Positions 44,017 through 58,400 of a DNA stretch of 64,000 bases are shown here, piece by piece. The DNA comes from Akebia trifoliata (taxonomy: Eukaryota; Streptophyta; Magnoliopsida; Ranunculales; Lardizabalaceae): the NCBI GenBank assembly GCA_017979445.1, contig CM030711.1, positions 45,183,560-45,247,559 of the forward strand, given 5' to 3'. The translations under genes and the position numbers were made by a program. How positions within the stretch are numbered: the first letter of the stretch is position 1; each line of letters starts with the position of its first letter. The notes beneath the pieces are model-generated. The model did not search any database, was not told where the DNA came from, and was given only the letters and a program-made list of their open reading frames with translations.

Positions 44017-44295
44017 AACACCCTACACTTTACCCTGCGCTTTACCAAACGTGTTTTGTCCTACATGGGTTAGAAGTTTTAGAATGAGCTGATTTTTGGT
44101 GATGATGAATTCTATGATTAGAAAATCATCTTCACAAAAAATCAACCCATTCCGAAATTTCTTGCCCTATGTTTACAAGTTAAAAAATCGTAGACAATCC
44201 ATTTTTTATAAATAAAAAATCAGTCCATTCTAAAACTTCTAATCGATATAGGACAAAACACGTGGGTAAAGCGTAAGGTGGTGAACGGGGCTCAT
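44017..44295. mobile_element. Nested-hairpin element, partly decayed
   Basis: Left AACACCCTACACTTTACCC, right GGGTAAAGCGTAAGGTGGTG, inverted with differences. One complete and one collapsed inner hairpin. It closes the cluster. Confidence 0.68.
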
Positions 44296-46461
44296 ATATA
44301 TCCTTAAAATTAGGTTTAATTTTCAACAACTTCGAGGACAATAATTTTCCTTAAAAGAGTCCCTTTTCAGCTTTGCTTCCCGAAAAAGTTAGATAAACGG
44401 TTGTTTCGTGGGGCTTTAAAATTCGTTACTGATATATAATGCCAATGGATGATGCCGTTGAGGTGATTATTCTTTAAAAAAATTTAAAAAAATTAATTGA
44501 GCAAATTTGTTTAACCCATTATTGCTTTACACGTTGAAATTAATCAATTAGGGTATTTCCAAAAAAAATAATAATAATGGATAAGATCTTCTAATTCTGT
44601 TAGATTCCCATAAATTCCTAATTTTCAAAAAAAATATTAAATTCTTTAAATATTTCTCTCTTACACGTGTAACCTCTTCTAATTAAAGGGGAAAAAATAA
44701 AAACTTAAAATCCAATCACTTAATAGTAATAGAATTGTTATTCAAAATTTATTGTATAAATTCTGAAATGTTTCATAAAAATAAAAATAAAAAATTAGAA
44801 AATATATTAATCATGTGTTTTAAGTTTCTTATCAAGAAATTAAATTTTTGAGGGAAGGACAAATTTTTTTATTATATTCCAAACTTTACCAATAAACTAT
44901 TAAAATGTCATTTAGTCCTTAATTCAGATAATTTTACAAAAGTAAGGATTTTTTTTTTATGTGAATTTTGTGATAGATTACTGATCATGCCTAGTCCTTA
45001 TTCGAAGGAAGAATTGTGCAAAAACATGAAAATTTTGAGAATTTTTTACTACCCAAAGAAAATGCTAACTTACCAAAAATTTCAAAACGGCCCTATATCC
45101 AGACTTCAAAAACTCTTGAAACCCTTGTACGTTAAATTTTTTAAAGTAAAAAAATAATTAGTATTGTATAATGGAAAGCTATAAAAATAACATTTTATTG
45201 AATTGGGTAAGAATGAGTCATGAGAAAACTCTTGATCTCAACTGTGCAAACATGTAATCCAATGGTCAGGATTTATATGTATCCAAATAGCACACATATC
45301 TTCAATCCTTGATGATACTAATTTCAAGGATAAATCTCATTTATTGGATTTTGTATTTACACGATTTGATCACATATTTTTACATGAGTAGTCATATTTG
45401 AACCTTTTTTATTATTTAAATAGATAATTGTTATTATTTACTGTAATATATTAAATATGAAAAAGGCCTCATTCCGAGGTGTTTCGCCTTAGGCCTTAAC
45501 CTGTATCGAGCCGGCCCTGAGCCTAAGTTAGAGGACGGCCAACTCTGGGGAATTGACATCAGGGCATATTAAATGATGTGAAATTGGCTCAAAAGAAAAT
45601 CAATTTTAGGGAAAATTGGTAGCAAAGATTTAGATATAGTAGGCGTCGATATTGCACTCCATAATATACAAATCTTGTTAGATTTAAATAAGGACGTTTG
45701 ATATGCAGTTGATATTAAGGCACCATTGACGCCAAGTCTAGGGGGCATTTGCCATCAAGCCTGGTTTTCAGGCAAATCTAATTTGGAGGAAGGCTAACTC
45801 GAGGGCCAGTTGACACATGGCCCCATTTTAAAAGGATAATAGATTTGGTTTACAAGAAAGCTAGTTTCATGCGAAGTTGATAGTCAAGCTTCAAAGGAAG
45901 TTGGCATCTAGCCTGCACTTCAGAGAAAGAGAACTCAGGGACTGAACTAAACGAAGTAAATGAAGAGCGTGACAGACTCAAGGACGCATAACATGCAACC
46001 AAGTGGGCAATTTACAAAGGAAGCTAAAAAACTCTAAAATGTAATAGAAAAAAATCAAGCAATCTGAAGAAGCGTGGAAGAATTAAGAGCATAGAGGAAC
46101 TGTAAAACCTTGTGAGCTACATAGTTTGAAAGGATCAGATGATTCCATCACAACAACAACTTGATGATTAGTGCAGCTAATGCTCTGCATGACTGATTCA
46201 AGCAAGCAGACAAGTTTAGATTTTGATAACTTACCTAAAAAAGAAAGTGAGGTGTGTCACCCAACCTTCGATCTACTGTGAGGTGTGCAAACTATCTATG
46301 TACTAATGCAAATCTAGGTTGATGATCATTTTCATTTAAAGAAGAAGATACAAAGCAACCAGTGTACTCTCCCTCAAAAGAGGTTGCTTACCTTTGGTGG
46401 GAATACGTGGGGGGTTTGAAGTTTTTTTTTTTTTTGTTCTTTCTTTTTCTTTTTTCATTTT
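44296..46461. other. Intergenic, no gene seen
   Basis: AT-rich to about 45470. TATCGAGCCGGCCCTGAG at about 45506 looks like the end of a CAGGGCCGGCTCGA-type MITE, but no matching left end was found. From 45540 to 46380 there is less AT-rich, purine-rich sequence without frames. At 46420-46460, just past the NST1-like stop, there is a T/C-rich tract. Confidence 0.45.
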
Positions 46462-49400
46462 TCAATTAAATGACCATACCGACTGTACATCTGGGGTAGA
46501 AAATTGACCCCACATAGGCGGCCTTGCTGGGACCGAGTTTCCATCACTATCCCCTGAACCATGCACAGCCCAATCCTTTCTGCAAGATAACACAACATGG
46601 TCCAAGTTAGAAACATTATAAATCATGTAATCCCAACTACAGGAAACAACACAAACTTAATCAGTTAAGTTCACATGTAAACTAAAAATCCCCAACCTTC
46701 ACTGCTGAACAAGAAGCAACTCTAATGCACAAATGACCAAAACAAATCGTTTTTAAATCTATAAGTCTAACACTTTTTCCCAATATATTAAAGTCCACCC
46801 CCTTTCACCATCGCAATGGCAACATCCTATTGCATCATATATGGTGACCTTGGCAAGCAAAAAGGTTAGTGCTCATTTATAGCTTGAAGTGGAGTCGTAG
46901 ACATAAAAATTATGAATATCAACATTTTTAGACATGAATCAGATTTGTTGAAATTGAGTTTGCTAGGTTTGAGAACCTAGAAAAATCTGAGGGTTGGGAT
47001 CTTGGGACTGGTCAATTTAGTATGTACGAACCAAAGATGAGCTGAAATGGAGTGTCAATTTTGTAGGGTTAAATTAAGCACCATTTGTGAAAGCTGTCGT
47101 ACCAATAATTCTTTTTTTGTTTTTAGCTCAGCAACTTATAAAAAGGATAGGACTAATCTAACAACTTGCTTTGTTTAGCAAAGCTATCATGTTCCCTTTG
47201 TGAGAAAATGGGCTGTCGATGCCCTAGAGCAAACCATATGCAAGCCTTTGTTGAGTGCATCCTCAGGCCATCTTATGGAGTTGATGGCCCATTCACTTGG
47301 TCGACCGGTAGGTGTGGTTCTGATAAAGAAACAGCTTGACTGTTCCCGATCCAACAATGCATGTTGCATATAATTTCTTGATGCACAAACTAAACATTTA
47401 TGCTTTTTGACCATTCAGATACAAATTGTTTTTGTTACCCACACCAAGCCTTCATAATGTATTGGAGAACTCTTGAACTCTTTATTGTGGATCCCATGCC
47501 TACCAGCTCCATCAGAAAACAAGGACCTTTAGTGGGTTTGTAAAATCATGGAATGAGCAAACATTTAGTAAACTCCAAAACCAAACTCAATCATCTCAGC
47601 CATCAAGAAAATGTGAATCATGAATCGAACATTAACATTAGACTTTAGCACATCTGAGTCCAACTTATCCACTTGGACCTCTATTAAGGAAAAGATCCAG
47701 ACCCAGAAATCTAGGATCAATGGACTGACAAAATATGATAGTAGTATTCGAGTATTCAACAGTCACTATGTAAGAGTCGATACATTCATATTGACTACCT
47801 CAAAACCGATACAGGATGATCAAAATGCAATCACGCAAAAAGATTTTTTTGATAGGCATTGGAAACCATGAATCAAAATTAAAGATGTCAAACGAAAAAT
47901 ATGAACAATTTTCACTTACCTAATAACTTATGAAACAAAAACAAAAAAAAGAAGATAAAAACACAAGGAATGCAAAAGTAAAGGGACAATCTAGTCTGCA
48001 TCATGAAAAAGAAACACCCAACGAAAAAAATCTTCAAAAAATACCCCCCTTAAATTCTATGTGCATCCTAGTCCCACTAGAACACAAGCCCCTTAATACC
48101 CTAGAACATCATGAAAAGGAGCAATCTTCATAAGAAGCACCCTATAGACGAGGAGGCCATGTTATACCAACCATGACGAACCCTAAAAGGGAGCATAAAC
48201 CTTATTCTAGAACAATAATCTATTATCCTCCTGTTATGAGAGAATCATTCAAACAAGAAAGTAATGTTGCAATCTCTACCAAGACATTGAAATCAAGTCT
48301 ATCTCCCAGTCAATTCAGGTTACTCAAAATGAAATTTCATGTTAAACCCTTAACATTCCAAATCATGTAAAGTGACTGAGCATCCTTTCCTAGAAGAGAG
48401 AGCAAAGAAACTAGGATACCCTCTTTCAGAGAAGTGTTACTGCACCATCCATCCTACCAAACTTGACCTTACTACCATTTCCTACTTTATAGAAAGTGCC
48501 TTGTACCTCTCTTGTTTGGAGTTCATTTAGATTTCTAGTTTATCAAGTGATATTTGAAAGTGCTATCTTTGCCACACCACAAGACACCCTCATCCTTTAG
48601 TGTATTGCTCACACTAATCGCCAGTGACAAAAATTAGATAGGTGGACTGGACGAAGTACTCGTGATGAGATTATTTTACCTATTTTTGGGAGGTAACCTT
48701 TTTCATATTTTTTGATAATGTTGCACGCCTCGATCCCACGGAAGTCTCCCAATGTGCAACAGGGAGGCCACCCAGTTGGGAGGTAACCTTCTAAAGAACC
48801 CACTTTTTTCTATCCCTGCCACAACCAAATATTAGATTTACATGGAATAGTATTTTACTAACAAAAGAAAAACAAGGTAAGATGAGGGGAAAGACACAAC
48901 AACACAACCTAAGGAATCAACAAACCTTTCTAAGCTCAAGCAACTACCCGCGCTAAATATCTTACATTTATCCATTTTGATGCTCAAGCTAGCCACTGCT
49001 TCAAAACAACACAACAAGCCCTTTATGAACCCTAGCTATTGTGCAACACGGCAATAAACAAGAGGATGTCCTCAAATTGTAAGTAGGATATGTAGTTGTC
49101 ATCATTGCCTACCTTAAAAACCTCTACAGCACTTATTTCCACGTCTCTAGAGTTCTTCCTACCAAAAGCCTCAGCCACTAAGATAAACATGAACGAGGAA
49201 AGGGGGACTCTATCTAAGGAAATTGGAAAGAAAAAATAAATTGTTGGTGAACCATTAACCAATACTTAAAAGAACACCAAAGAGACACATTTGGATCCAT
49301 AATTTCATTTCCAACCGAAGCCAATTCTACCCAAGAGGTTGTCCAAAAACCCCCAATGGAAATGATAAGTCTATCCATATCAACCTTATAAATAACCTAA

Positions 49401-52400
49401 GATTTTTTTTTTCTATTGTTCCTCAAACTCGAGCATCCATTGGCCACTAACCCCATCCAAAATTTGCATGTTCTTTTTTTTTTTCTTTCTCACAAAATGC
49501 TCGTTCGAGAGAGATCACGAATGGCTACACGAATTCTTGAGACTAGAGCTTTTGCAATGATTTTATACACTCTTTCAACAAGAATAACCCCAATTTTTAT
49601 TAAGTTCATTCTAATAATCTTCCAACAGGATTTGAATACTCAATTATCTATCATTGTCTAACCCTTCACCAACAAGTGGAGTTATGTCTCATCAAAGGGA
49701 CTTCCCTACCAACCACTCAGCATGAACTAATATTTCCAAGTTCTAGACCATCCAAAATGGGTCTATAGGAGATTGATTCTTTTATTCTCGTTAATCTTAC
49801 TACTCCTTCGGTCTCCGTTTCCCCTTGCAAAAGTGATCCTCCAATCTCCAATCTAGAAATCCCACTACCCTTTTTATGGCACTAGCCACTTGGAAGAAAT
49901 ATCTCATATTCCCTTCTTTGAACCATCCATTCTCAATTTTTTTGTCTCCAACTGAAGTCTTCCATCTTGACCAACTTCTAATACTATGCTTGCAATTTGA
50001 TTATGTTGCTTCTATTGTTTGCAGAAATGACATCACATCATCTGTTTTTATAATTCTATGCGACATAATGAATGAAAATTATATGAAATTTACAAATTCT
50101 TTGCACAACAATTTATAATCTTACAATAGTCATGAATGTTATCCACATTTTTAGAATAAGTTGTAAAAAGAAAGTATATTTTGGTCTACTTTATATTATT
50201 TACCGAAACATTTTCACCAAAATCATGCCTATTGATACTTAAAATTTGATTATTTTGGTTAATATTCATGGTTTAGCGAAATACAAGAACAAAGCCTTAT
50301 TAAAAAGATTTGGGGCCAGTTAATCAAATCTTCTTCATCCATTTTACTCCATCCAAAGCCAAGATTTTTGTTAAGAGGTTGACATCTCCTTTCACTATCT
50401 TCATCCACCATCTTTTGGGTCTTCCTTTGGCTTTTTTAGGACCTTCAACTTGAATAGTTCCTCACAATTGACATTCGTTGAACATGCTCAAACCATCTCA
50501 GCCGACTTTATCTTAGTTTATCACCATTGGAACCACATTTACATTTCCCGAAAGCATTTGTTTTTTATGCAATGCCTCTTCCATGGTCTATTTTGCACAA
50601 TTATTTAAATTATTGATAAATCATGGACTGCCATGTCATCAAGTCGTACAATAACAAACAAAAGCCTAATAAATAACCAATAGAATTCTTTTTAGATAGT
50701 GGAATGTCATGTCATCAAATCATACAATCATAAATGCAAGGCTAATTTATTTATTTTTATAAATCCTAGGTTGAATAACAAATACATTTACTTTTTTTAT
50801 ACAAATCATGAATTGTCATCTCATCTAGTCATACAATCACAAACACAAGGTAAAATAACAAAAATTGAAAACAAAATTAATAAGATCATAATCAAGGGAA
50901 TTATGTCACATTTCTTAATTGATTTGTCATGTCTCGACCATATCACCAAGTCATGCAATCACAAACACAAATCATTTTTTATTATTTAATTATTTTTATA
51001 AGGCATCGTTTGCCATGTCATCAAGTCATACCAATCACAAGCGCAAGCTTAAATAGCAAAAAAAAAAGATTAACATAAATCATTAATCAAGCGACTGATG
51101 CCACGCCAAGTATATTTATTTTCATAAATTATATTTATTAATTAATTGACAAAGATAAATACAAGCGCATGCATCTTAGATATGTTTCTCATGTGACAAT
51201 TTCCACCCATCACTTAAATTTTGTTTTTCCAACTAATATTGTAATTAATAATAAATGCTTTGTCATGTCTCTTTTTTTCCCTAATTAGAGCTTTGTCAAT
51301 GTCTAAGGAATTCGCAAAAGGATTATTAAAACTTATTATGTGCAGATTAACATAAATTGTTATAATTTAAAATAAATAAATAAAAAATCTTCCACATCTT
51401 TCGATTTTTTACAATCAGATATCTGAAAAATAATATCATTCAAAAAAACTATATCTGAAATATAATTCATTGTTTGATTAAAAGGAAAGGTTATTATTTT
51501 TTACATATGTGACTTTGTTTCTAATTTTTTATTGTAAGCATTATTTTTTGGGGAATGGTTTGACTTTCCCAATCCAAGAAAATGTTAATTAGATACCCTA
51601 CGATGTCAGTGGAATAGTGAAACCATCAAGGGGATTCCTATTCCATTAATTAAACAATAATTCTTTTTCTTCCACCTTTTTCAATTTTCTACAATCAAAT
51701 ATCTGAAAAATAAATCGGCGTGTGATTGAAAAGGAAATGTTATTGTCTTTCACATAAGTGACTTTGTTTCTTTTTTTTTATTTTTTTATTGAAAGCATTT
51801 TTTTTGGAATGGTTTGACTTTCCCCATCCAAGAAAAGGATTAATTGATACTCTACGATGTGAGTGGAATAGTGAAATCATCAATGTAATTCTAATTACAT
51901 TTATTGACCAATCATTTAATAGTCTCTAACAATTAATATTTTTCCATATACTAGAACAATTTGAAATTGAAAAGATAAAGCAAATTGAAAGTACGTTGTC
52001 ATTCTAGAACCCCCCCAAAAAAAAAGAATTTATCAAAGATAGAGCCTGTAAAGGCCCTAAACTTTTTCAATAAAAAGCTAGGGTTTCTACTTATTTTAGT
52101 AGCCTTGGTATGTATATGAAATTACCATTCAATATGATTTATTTAGTATATACACGACATTGTAATTGAAGACTTCAAGTTATAAAAATTACTTGTTTTC
52201 CCTCAAGAAAGTCTCCTAAATATGTGTTTCTTTGTAAAGGAAATTAAAAAAAAAAAAAAAATGATAAGCAAAGGGTTAGTGGTTAGTGAACCTAAGACGT
52301 GGGTACAACACTTCACACAGCTTTCCAACTTCATTTTCTCATAATAAAAAATGCACGATTTCCCTCTTTAACATGTATGTCACTAAAGTACAAAGACAGT

Positions 52401-55400
52401 ATGTATGCTCAAATAATTAAATTATTTTAAATTTTCTTTTAAATATTTCAATCAAATATTAAAATTATAGATGAAGTTTTAAAAATATTTTTCTAAAACA
52501 TAACCGTATAATATTTCACGTGCAATGCACATGCATTTTATTATTTTTTATAATAAGAAATTTTTAATTTTGTTTAATATTATACCTTATATAAGAAATA
52601 TACATTTTTATATTTTTCACGATTAGTATTATGTATTTATTTTGATATTTTGCCGACTTTTTACCAAATTTTCTGAAGTTTTCCCCTGTCAAGCTGAAGG
52701 ATTTTGCTAAAACATCCATCAGTTTCATGATGGGGTATGAAGAAAGATTGCAATCCATAATGAATCAATAAAAGCAATGGTTGATTTGCATTGCAGGTTT
52801 ATTAAATTTCAAGAATAGGGCATGGTGATGGTACATATAAGGCAAGAAGGATTTCACAAAGGCACTTTTAAAAAATTGCAATCTAGAAGTGTAGTTTCCA
52901 GTAAGATCCTAAAGAAACCAACATTAATGGTTATGCTCAAGAGTTGCCTGAAAACATGATACTAGTCCTATCTTTGATGTAGAAAATTTGACCATATAAT
53001 GTGGTCATCGTGATGATTCTCAAGTCGTAAAGCAAGTTGTTCACCCACCACCAAGTCCTAATATTACAGACATTGAAGATGTCCTTGATTATCAAATTAT
53101 TACCACTAGTAGTGGTGGTTATCATAATGTTGTCAAGTAGAGGAATCATCCATCATCAGATTGCACATGGATCAAAGTTGATGAATTTTTTTTTTTTGAT
53201 CGATAAGTTGATGAATTTCAATTCCTTAATTTAGACCTGTACAAGAGGTATTATTCATCCACAATCAAATCCCACACACACGCGGTAGAGTTTGCCCATG
53301 CCTACTGGCACGATGCCCGTTAAGGGGTAGAAGAGAAAAACAATAAATTTTGAGGGGTATTATTGGAAAGGGGGAGAAGACGAAAGGCAATATATAAAGA
53401 TAAAGGATATTCTTGGAAAAGGGACGTAGAAGAAGAAAGGCAATAAAGTTAGAGAGGTATTCTTGGAAAGAGGGAGAAGAGAAAAGACAAAAAAGTCGAC
53501 GGTTGTCCTCGAGATTCATGGTGAGATCAAATCCTAAGTTCCTAACCCCTCCTTATAAGGAGGGGGGAAGATTGACACAAAGGAGGGATAACCGTCTTGT
53601 TCTATTTTATTATATATCTACATAATAAAACCCAACGGTTGTCTCCTCCTAATGTTTATCCCCCATAAAGCGGCCCAAATTCAATCTCGCATGCATCTCA
53701 AGGAATAATTTCAACTTTATTTCCTTTACAACTTCAACTTTATTGTCTTTTCTCCTATGCTCCTTTCATATAATACCCCTCCAACTTTATTGTCTTTACC
53801 CTTTTCCAATAATACCCCCTACAACTTTATCGTCTTTCCTCTTTTACCCCTAACCCCAAAAAAGGTGACTGTGCCGTAGGCACGGGCAAACTCTAGTATG
53901 TATATACGTAGTATTCTTACCTACATGAATAAAACAATGCCCAGACCCTCAAAATGGCATTGGACTTCAATCTGAAACTCTACCCTCACTTCAAGGTAGG
54001 ACGTATGGGTAACAACCACCATAGAGGCACATTCTATCCCAAGAGGTAAGCCAGTGACCCTTACAAACAACACTCTTTAATTGGACATTGCACATCAAAC
54101 AATCGATCATATTTCATGCAGAAAGATCAGCGACAAAAAATCAAATTAGAGAACGAAGGGAATCTAGGAAAAGCCCAATAGGGGCATAAAATAAAGGGAA
54201 GTCTATTAAGATGGTTTGGGAGGGTATGACAAATGACAGCAACATTGAGAAGATGAGGTTTGGTGTGGTGTGGGTGAAGGCTCAAAGAAGATGACAGGGC
54301 TTAAAAGTATGTGAACTGAGGTAGTGAGAAAATATCTGAAGATAAGAAGATATGGCTCTACAATGTGAACTGAGGTACTGATGATGACTATGTTCATCAA
54401 ACATCAACAGCTAGACATTCTTTACTTTTTATGAGTATACAATTTCATTAAAAAGAAGGGATAAATTGCACTATCGGCCAATAAGACCATCCAAGAAAGA
54501 CTAAAAAGACGCCAACATGGGAAAGCAGGAAAAGCAAATCACTGCTATGTTTCATTGGTGATCACCAACTCCCACCTAAAGATGAAATCTTCCAAAATAA
54601 ACCCCTAAATTGTTGAAATAGCTTACCCCAATAGACTAACAACACAAATATACTAGCATCTCCCTCCCCGTGATCCTTGCCATCAAACACCCTCATATTC
54701 CTCTCCATATGCGCCAGCATATTGCAAACAGAATAAGACACGACAAAAATCTCTCTTTCACAATTTGGAAATATGGGACTCCAACTTTGAAGAAGAAAAA
54801 GAACTGATTTGGGAACCACCCACTCAATCTTCATAAGATGGGAAATAATTGGAACAAATAGCCCTAGTCAGCCTACAATGAATAAAAAAGTGATCTACAA
54901 ACTCACCAGTAACTTTATATAAGGAGCAACAATTGAAAAAGTTACTGATCTCATTCAGAACAGGTTTTACCCATACCAAAAAAAACTAAAACAATTGACA
55001 CAAAAAAAAAAAACCTCTAAAAATAAGATGAAAAATTTAGTCTAATTGAATTGGCCACAGGAAGAAAGAGACCTTAAATGGAACCTTTTGACCTCCAAAT
55101 CAATGTGCTGCACTAGGAAAAGACACACAAGTATAATTTGACAAAGTAAGAGAAAAAGATTTGACAGATCAATGGTAAGATTGGGGGTTCAGATATGATC
55201 TAATAAGACTAGCAATCAAATAGACCTAATCATTCACGTTCCCCCTAAAACAAAAAACCAAATACGGATCTCCTTTGACCCACTCCCCAAAGTTCTAGAT
55301 CGTTAAATTGTTCTTGATAGAAAGCAAATAGTTCACTAAATTAAGTCCACCAAAATAGCATTTTTCCTAAAAACATACCTTGTCTCCTTTTCCAACTCTA

Positions 55401-58400
55401 AAAGCAACCCACTTTCCAAACTCAGGCATAACATTCTAAACACCTCTCCACACACTAAAGCCAAAAGTTGAAGTGACCATGTCACTCTTCCATCCAAAAC
55501 ATTCCACTCAATATTTAAACTCAATCACACACCTTCACAAGCTATCTTACTCAACTCTGAACCTCCATAATCATTTTTCTAAACAATACATATTCCTGAT
55601 GTTACAAAGTCCCATCCCGCCACCCTTTTTGGGTTGGCTAAACGACTCATCTTCCTCCATTTCACTCTGTCCAAGCCAAGTCTTCTGTTATCGAGAGACT
55701 CCTAGGAATAGGAGATAAGAGACATAAAATTAATGTACCTCCCTTTGACAAGTATCTTGATTTCCACCCTCCTAGCTTCAACGACATCCTCTTAATCACA
55801 AGGTCTTATGCCGATTTTACTGTATACCCTACTCCTAAAGGTAAACCAAAATGTGGCCAGAAAAGATCACACTTCATAACCGAAATCGATGCTATCTCCG
55901 ACAAATTAAGGTTCCAAACTCCAAAAACCTTACTTGTAGAAAGATTAATTTCCAAACCGAACACTGACCCAAACAACATCAGCTCATTATTGTATCATCT
56001 GAACAACAACATCAACTTATTATAATGTTGACTGCATTGGAGTCTCAAAGGATCTCAAATACATCGGAGTCTTGTCTCCTTAGAACTCAAGGATACAGAG
56101 GTACAAGCCTATAGAACAGATCATGTTCAAGTAAGGTCGTACATCTGAATCATTTATAACTAGATACTACAAATCAACAACCAATATTAAATCCGATAAT
56201 TGAGCCAATTCAACAACTTCTTGTCAAATGAATTGTACTCAAAGCTTTAAAGATCTTCCGTGTTCCCAAAACTGTGCAATCAGTCAGCCAGTCGAGAATT
56301 ACCTACTTCTGGATAAGTGGTAAGAGAAGAGGTTTCAGAACAGTGAATGCCTCCCACTCATGGAGAAAGATGGGGTTTCCAACATCTCTAAAGTAGTATC
56401 TCAAAATTCAAACTACTTTCTTTACTTCACACATGCACACAATCTAGGTACCACTAGATTAGCATCAAAGGAATTTCGATGAATAGAAGGAACACATGTA
56501 AGCAGAATACCATCTCATAGAAAAACTTAAAAGCAGGATCAGGTAACAGCTCCATGTTTCTACCAGTCTCACTGCCCCCTCCAGTCAGTGTAAACAATTT
56601 GCCATGAGGAGAGGGCGGGTCCTTCGAATGAAAAAAACAGTCTGCGAGAGTTCAGGTTGTAGTTTTACATTAGCATTGAGATAGTACTGCGAAGTGTCTT
56701 TCCTTTTTTTCTGTATTAATATTTATAATACAGCAATATGGTTTTACAACAGATAGAATTACTCTTAACATTTGCATTATTGAAATAAATGAGATTGCAA
56801 ATTTTCTAGTAAAATTATAACACTATAATCTTCTTAAGAGAATGTCCTGCTAAATATCTAAAAGAAAAGTGTATGGAAGGTCTACCCTAAATCCACAGAA
56901 CATTGGAAGAAAACCTGTCAAAGGAACCTCCTACAGAAAAAAATTTAACCAAATAAACCATAAATATGATCTAGCAGAATATATGCAACTAAAAGTATGT
57001 TAATAGAATGCAATGCCTCTAAAAGATCCACCATGATTAGAAAGCCACATTATTATGTTCCATAATTAAACAGCACCATACATTGTCAGAATGTTTAAAA
57101 CAGAAAGATTTCAGGGTACTCTTTACTCACTTGGACCAACAATTGGCTGGAGACTGTTCAAAGGGATGGCTGATTGCTGGTCTGCTTGAATTACCATAAG
57201 TCAACTCATTCTGAGAATTTTCCTCCAACGGGATAAGTAGAGGGAAATGGTTTTCTCCATCACCTGATAATAGCGGAAATGCATTCCTCTGTAACCATGG
57301 ATCATTATCCTTTGCACCAGGACCAAGATGACCAAACGTCCCACCATTTTGACTATTACCAAGATGAACTCTTTGTGGGGAAGGAGCTCCAAGAAGGACG
57401 TTCTCTGTTGCAAATTGAGAAGTAATGGGCTTACGGGAAGAAAAATGAGCAATATCTTCCTTGTTGTTTGATATGTTCTGCCCTAGGGGTAACAGCCAGC
57501 TGGCAGGATCACCTACAAAACCAAGTCCATCCTGACCGAGTGGAGTCGTACCCCACATCTGCCACGTTCCCAATTCATGTGTATCACTTGATTCATTTGA
57601 CGGTGACGTATTACGAAATGGGCTAGGATTAGCATTCCTTTCTTCAACGACCCGTAATCGTGACATAGGGGACTCAATTGGCAATGGCTTATTAACTTCT
57701 GCAGAAGCAGATACATTCTTCAGAACATAAGGCCTTTCCAGTTCCATATCTTTAACAAACCCATTCCCCAAGTCCAAAGGAAAATTGTCAAGTGATTCAG
57801 AAACTGGCCCAAGTAAGGACACTGGATCAGGAACGTAACACGGATCTTCAAAAATTTCTAGTTCTTCAGGTATATATTCATGTGGTGGTTTTCCAACAGG
57901 AGGACATATTGGTCCAACCGATGAAGAAGAAACCAAACTATTACTTGTTAAACCACTTGAATAAGGAGACCGCAATGATTGCCTAAAATGGATCGGGTCT
58001 TGTAAAGGATGTGTTGGTGATGCTTGACTAGGTGAATGCAAGCTTCGAGCTTTTTCTTGGGGCTTCTGATTTGAACTACTTATGCCATTTGCATTGGAGA
58101 ATGGAGGAGGAGATACTGGCGAACGAGTAAATAATTGCTGCCATGATTTTTTGGGGGTTGCCCGTGCTTGCATTTCAGATCCAACCTGGGATATATCAGC
58201 CAACGGTAAACTAGCCAATAAGAAAGTAAAGCATGCCTTAATGTTACTGAGGATGGAGAACGCATATGATAGAGCTGAGCCCCTCATCCTATATGATCCT
58301 ACCAGCCTGATTCAATGTGGCAGCCTAGCTCATCAATCTGGACTATCAGATAAGTGTAATATATACACACACACACACATATGAACCTGCATGGTCCTTA

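Larger units (their letters stand above)
46580..57130 (-). other. Intron 2 of the NST1-like gene (10.5 kb), repeat-filled
   Basis: Donor GTGAGT (57130-57125) and acceptor TTGCAG (ending 46580) on the minus strand. Recognisable contents are remnants of at least three LINE reverse-transcriptase copies and a head-to-head pair of Helitrons, listed separately. From 50630 to 51070 the phrase 'CATGTCATCAAGTCATACAATCACAAACACAAG' recurs about five times with variation. No other gene was recognised. Confidence 0.82.

Noticed and set aside
45480..45520. CAGGGCCGGCTCGA-type MITE end
   Set aside because: Only one end (reverse, GAGCCGGCCCTGAG) is visible. Without a partner terminus or target duplication it is not listed as an element.
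47187..47414. 75-codon minus frame containing SEWAINSIRWPEDALNKG
   Set aside because: No start context, no neighbours in frame and no family I can name. It lies in the repeat-filled intron and may be a transposon remnant.
56569..56641. Possible alternative last exon of the NST1-like gene (TCTCGCAG acceptor, in phase with exon 2, ending TGA)
   Set aside because: It would give the tail KLFFSFEGPALSSW... with no family resemblance, whereas the exon at 46579-46462 gives the recalled family C-terminus in phase. A second open frame over the same stretch (GKLFTLTGGGSETGRN...) cannot be joined in phase to exon 2.
57127..57130. TGA at 57127 as the stop of the NST1-like gene
   Set aside because: The junction TCCAA/GTGAGT is a strong donor and a fitting last exon exists. 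The TGA lies within the donor site region.
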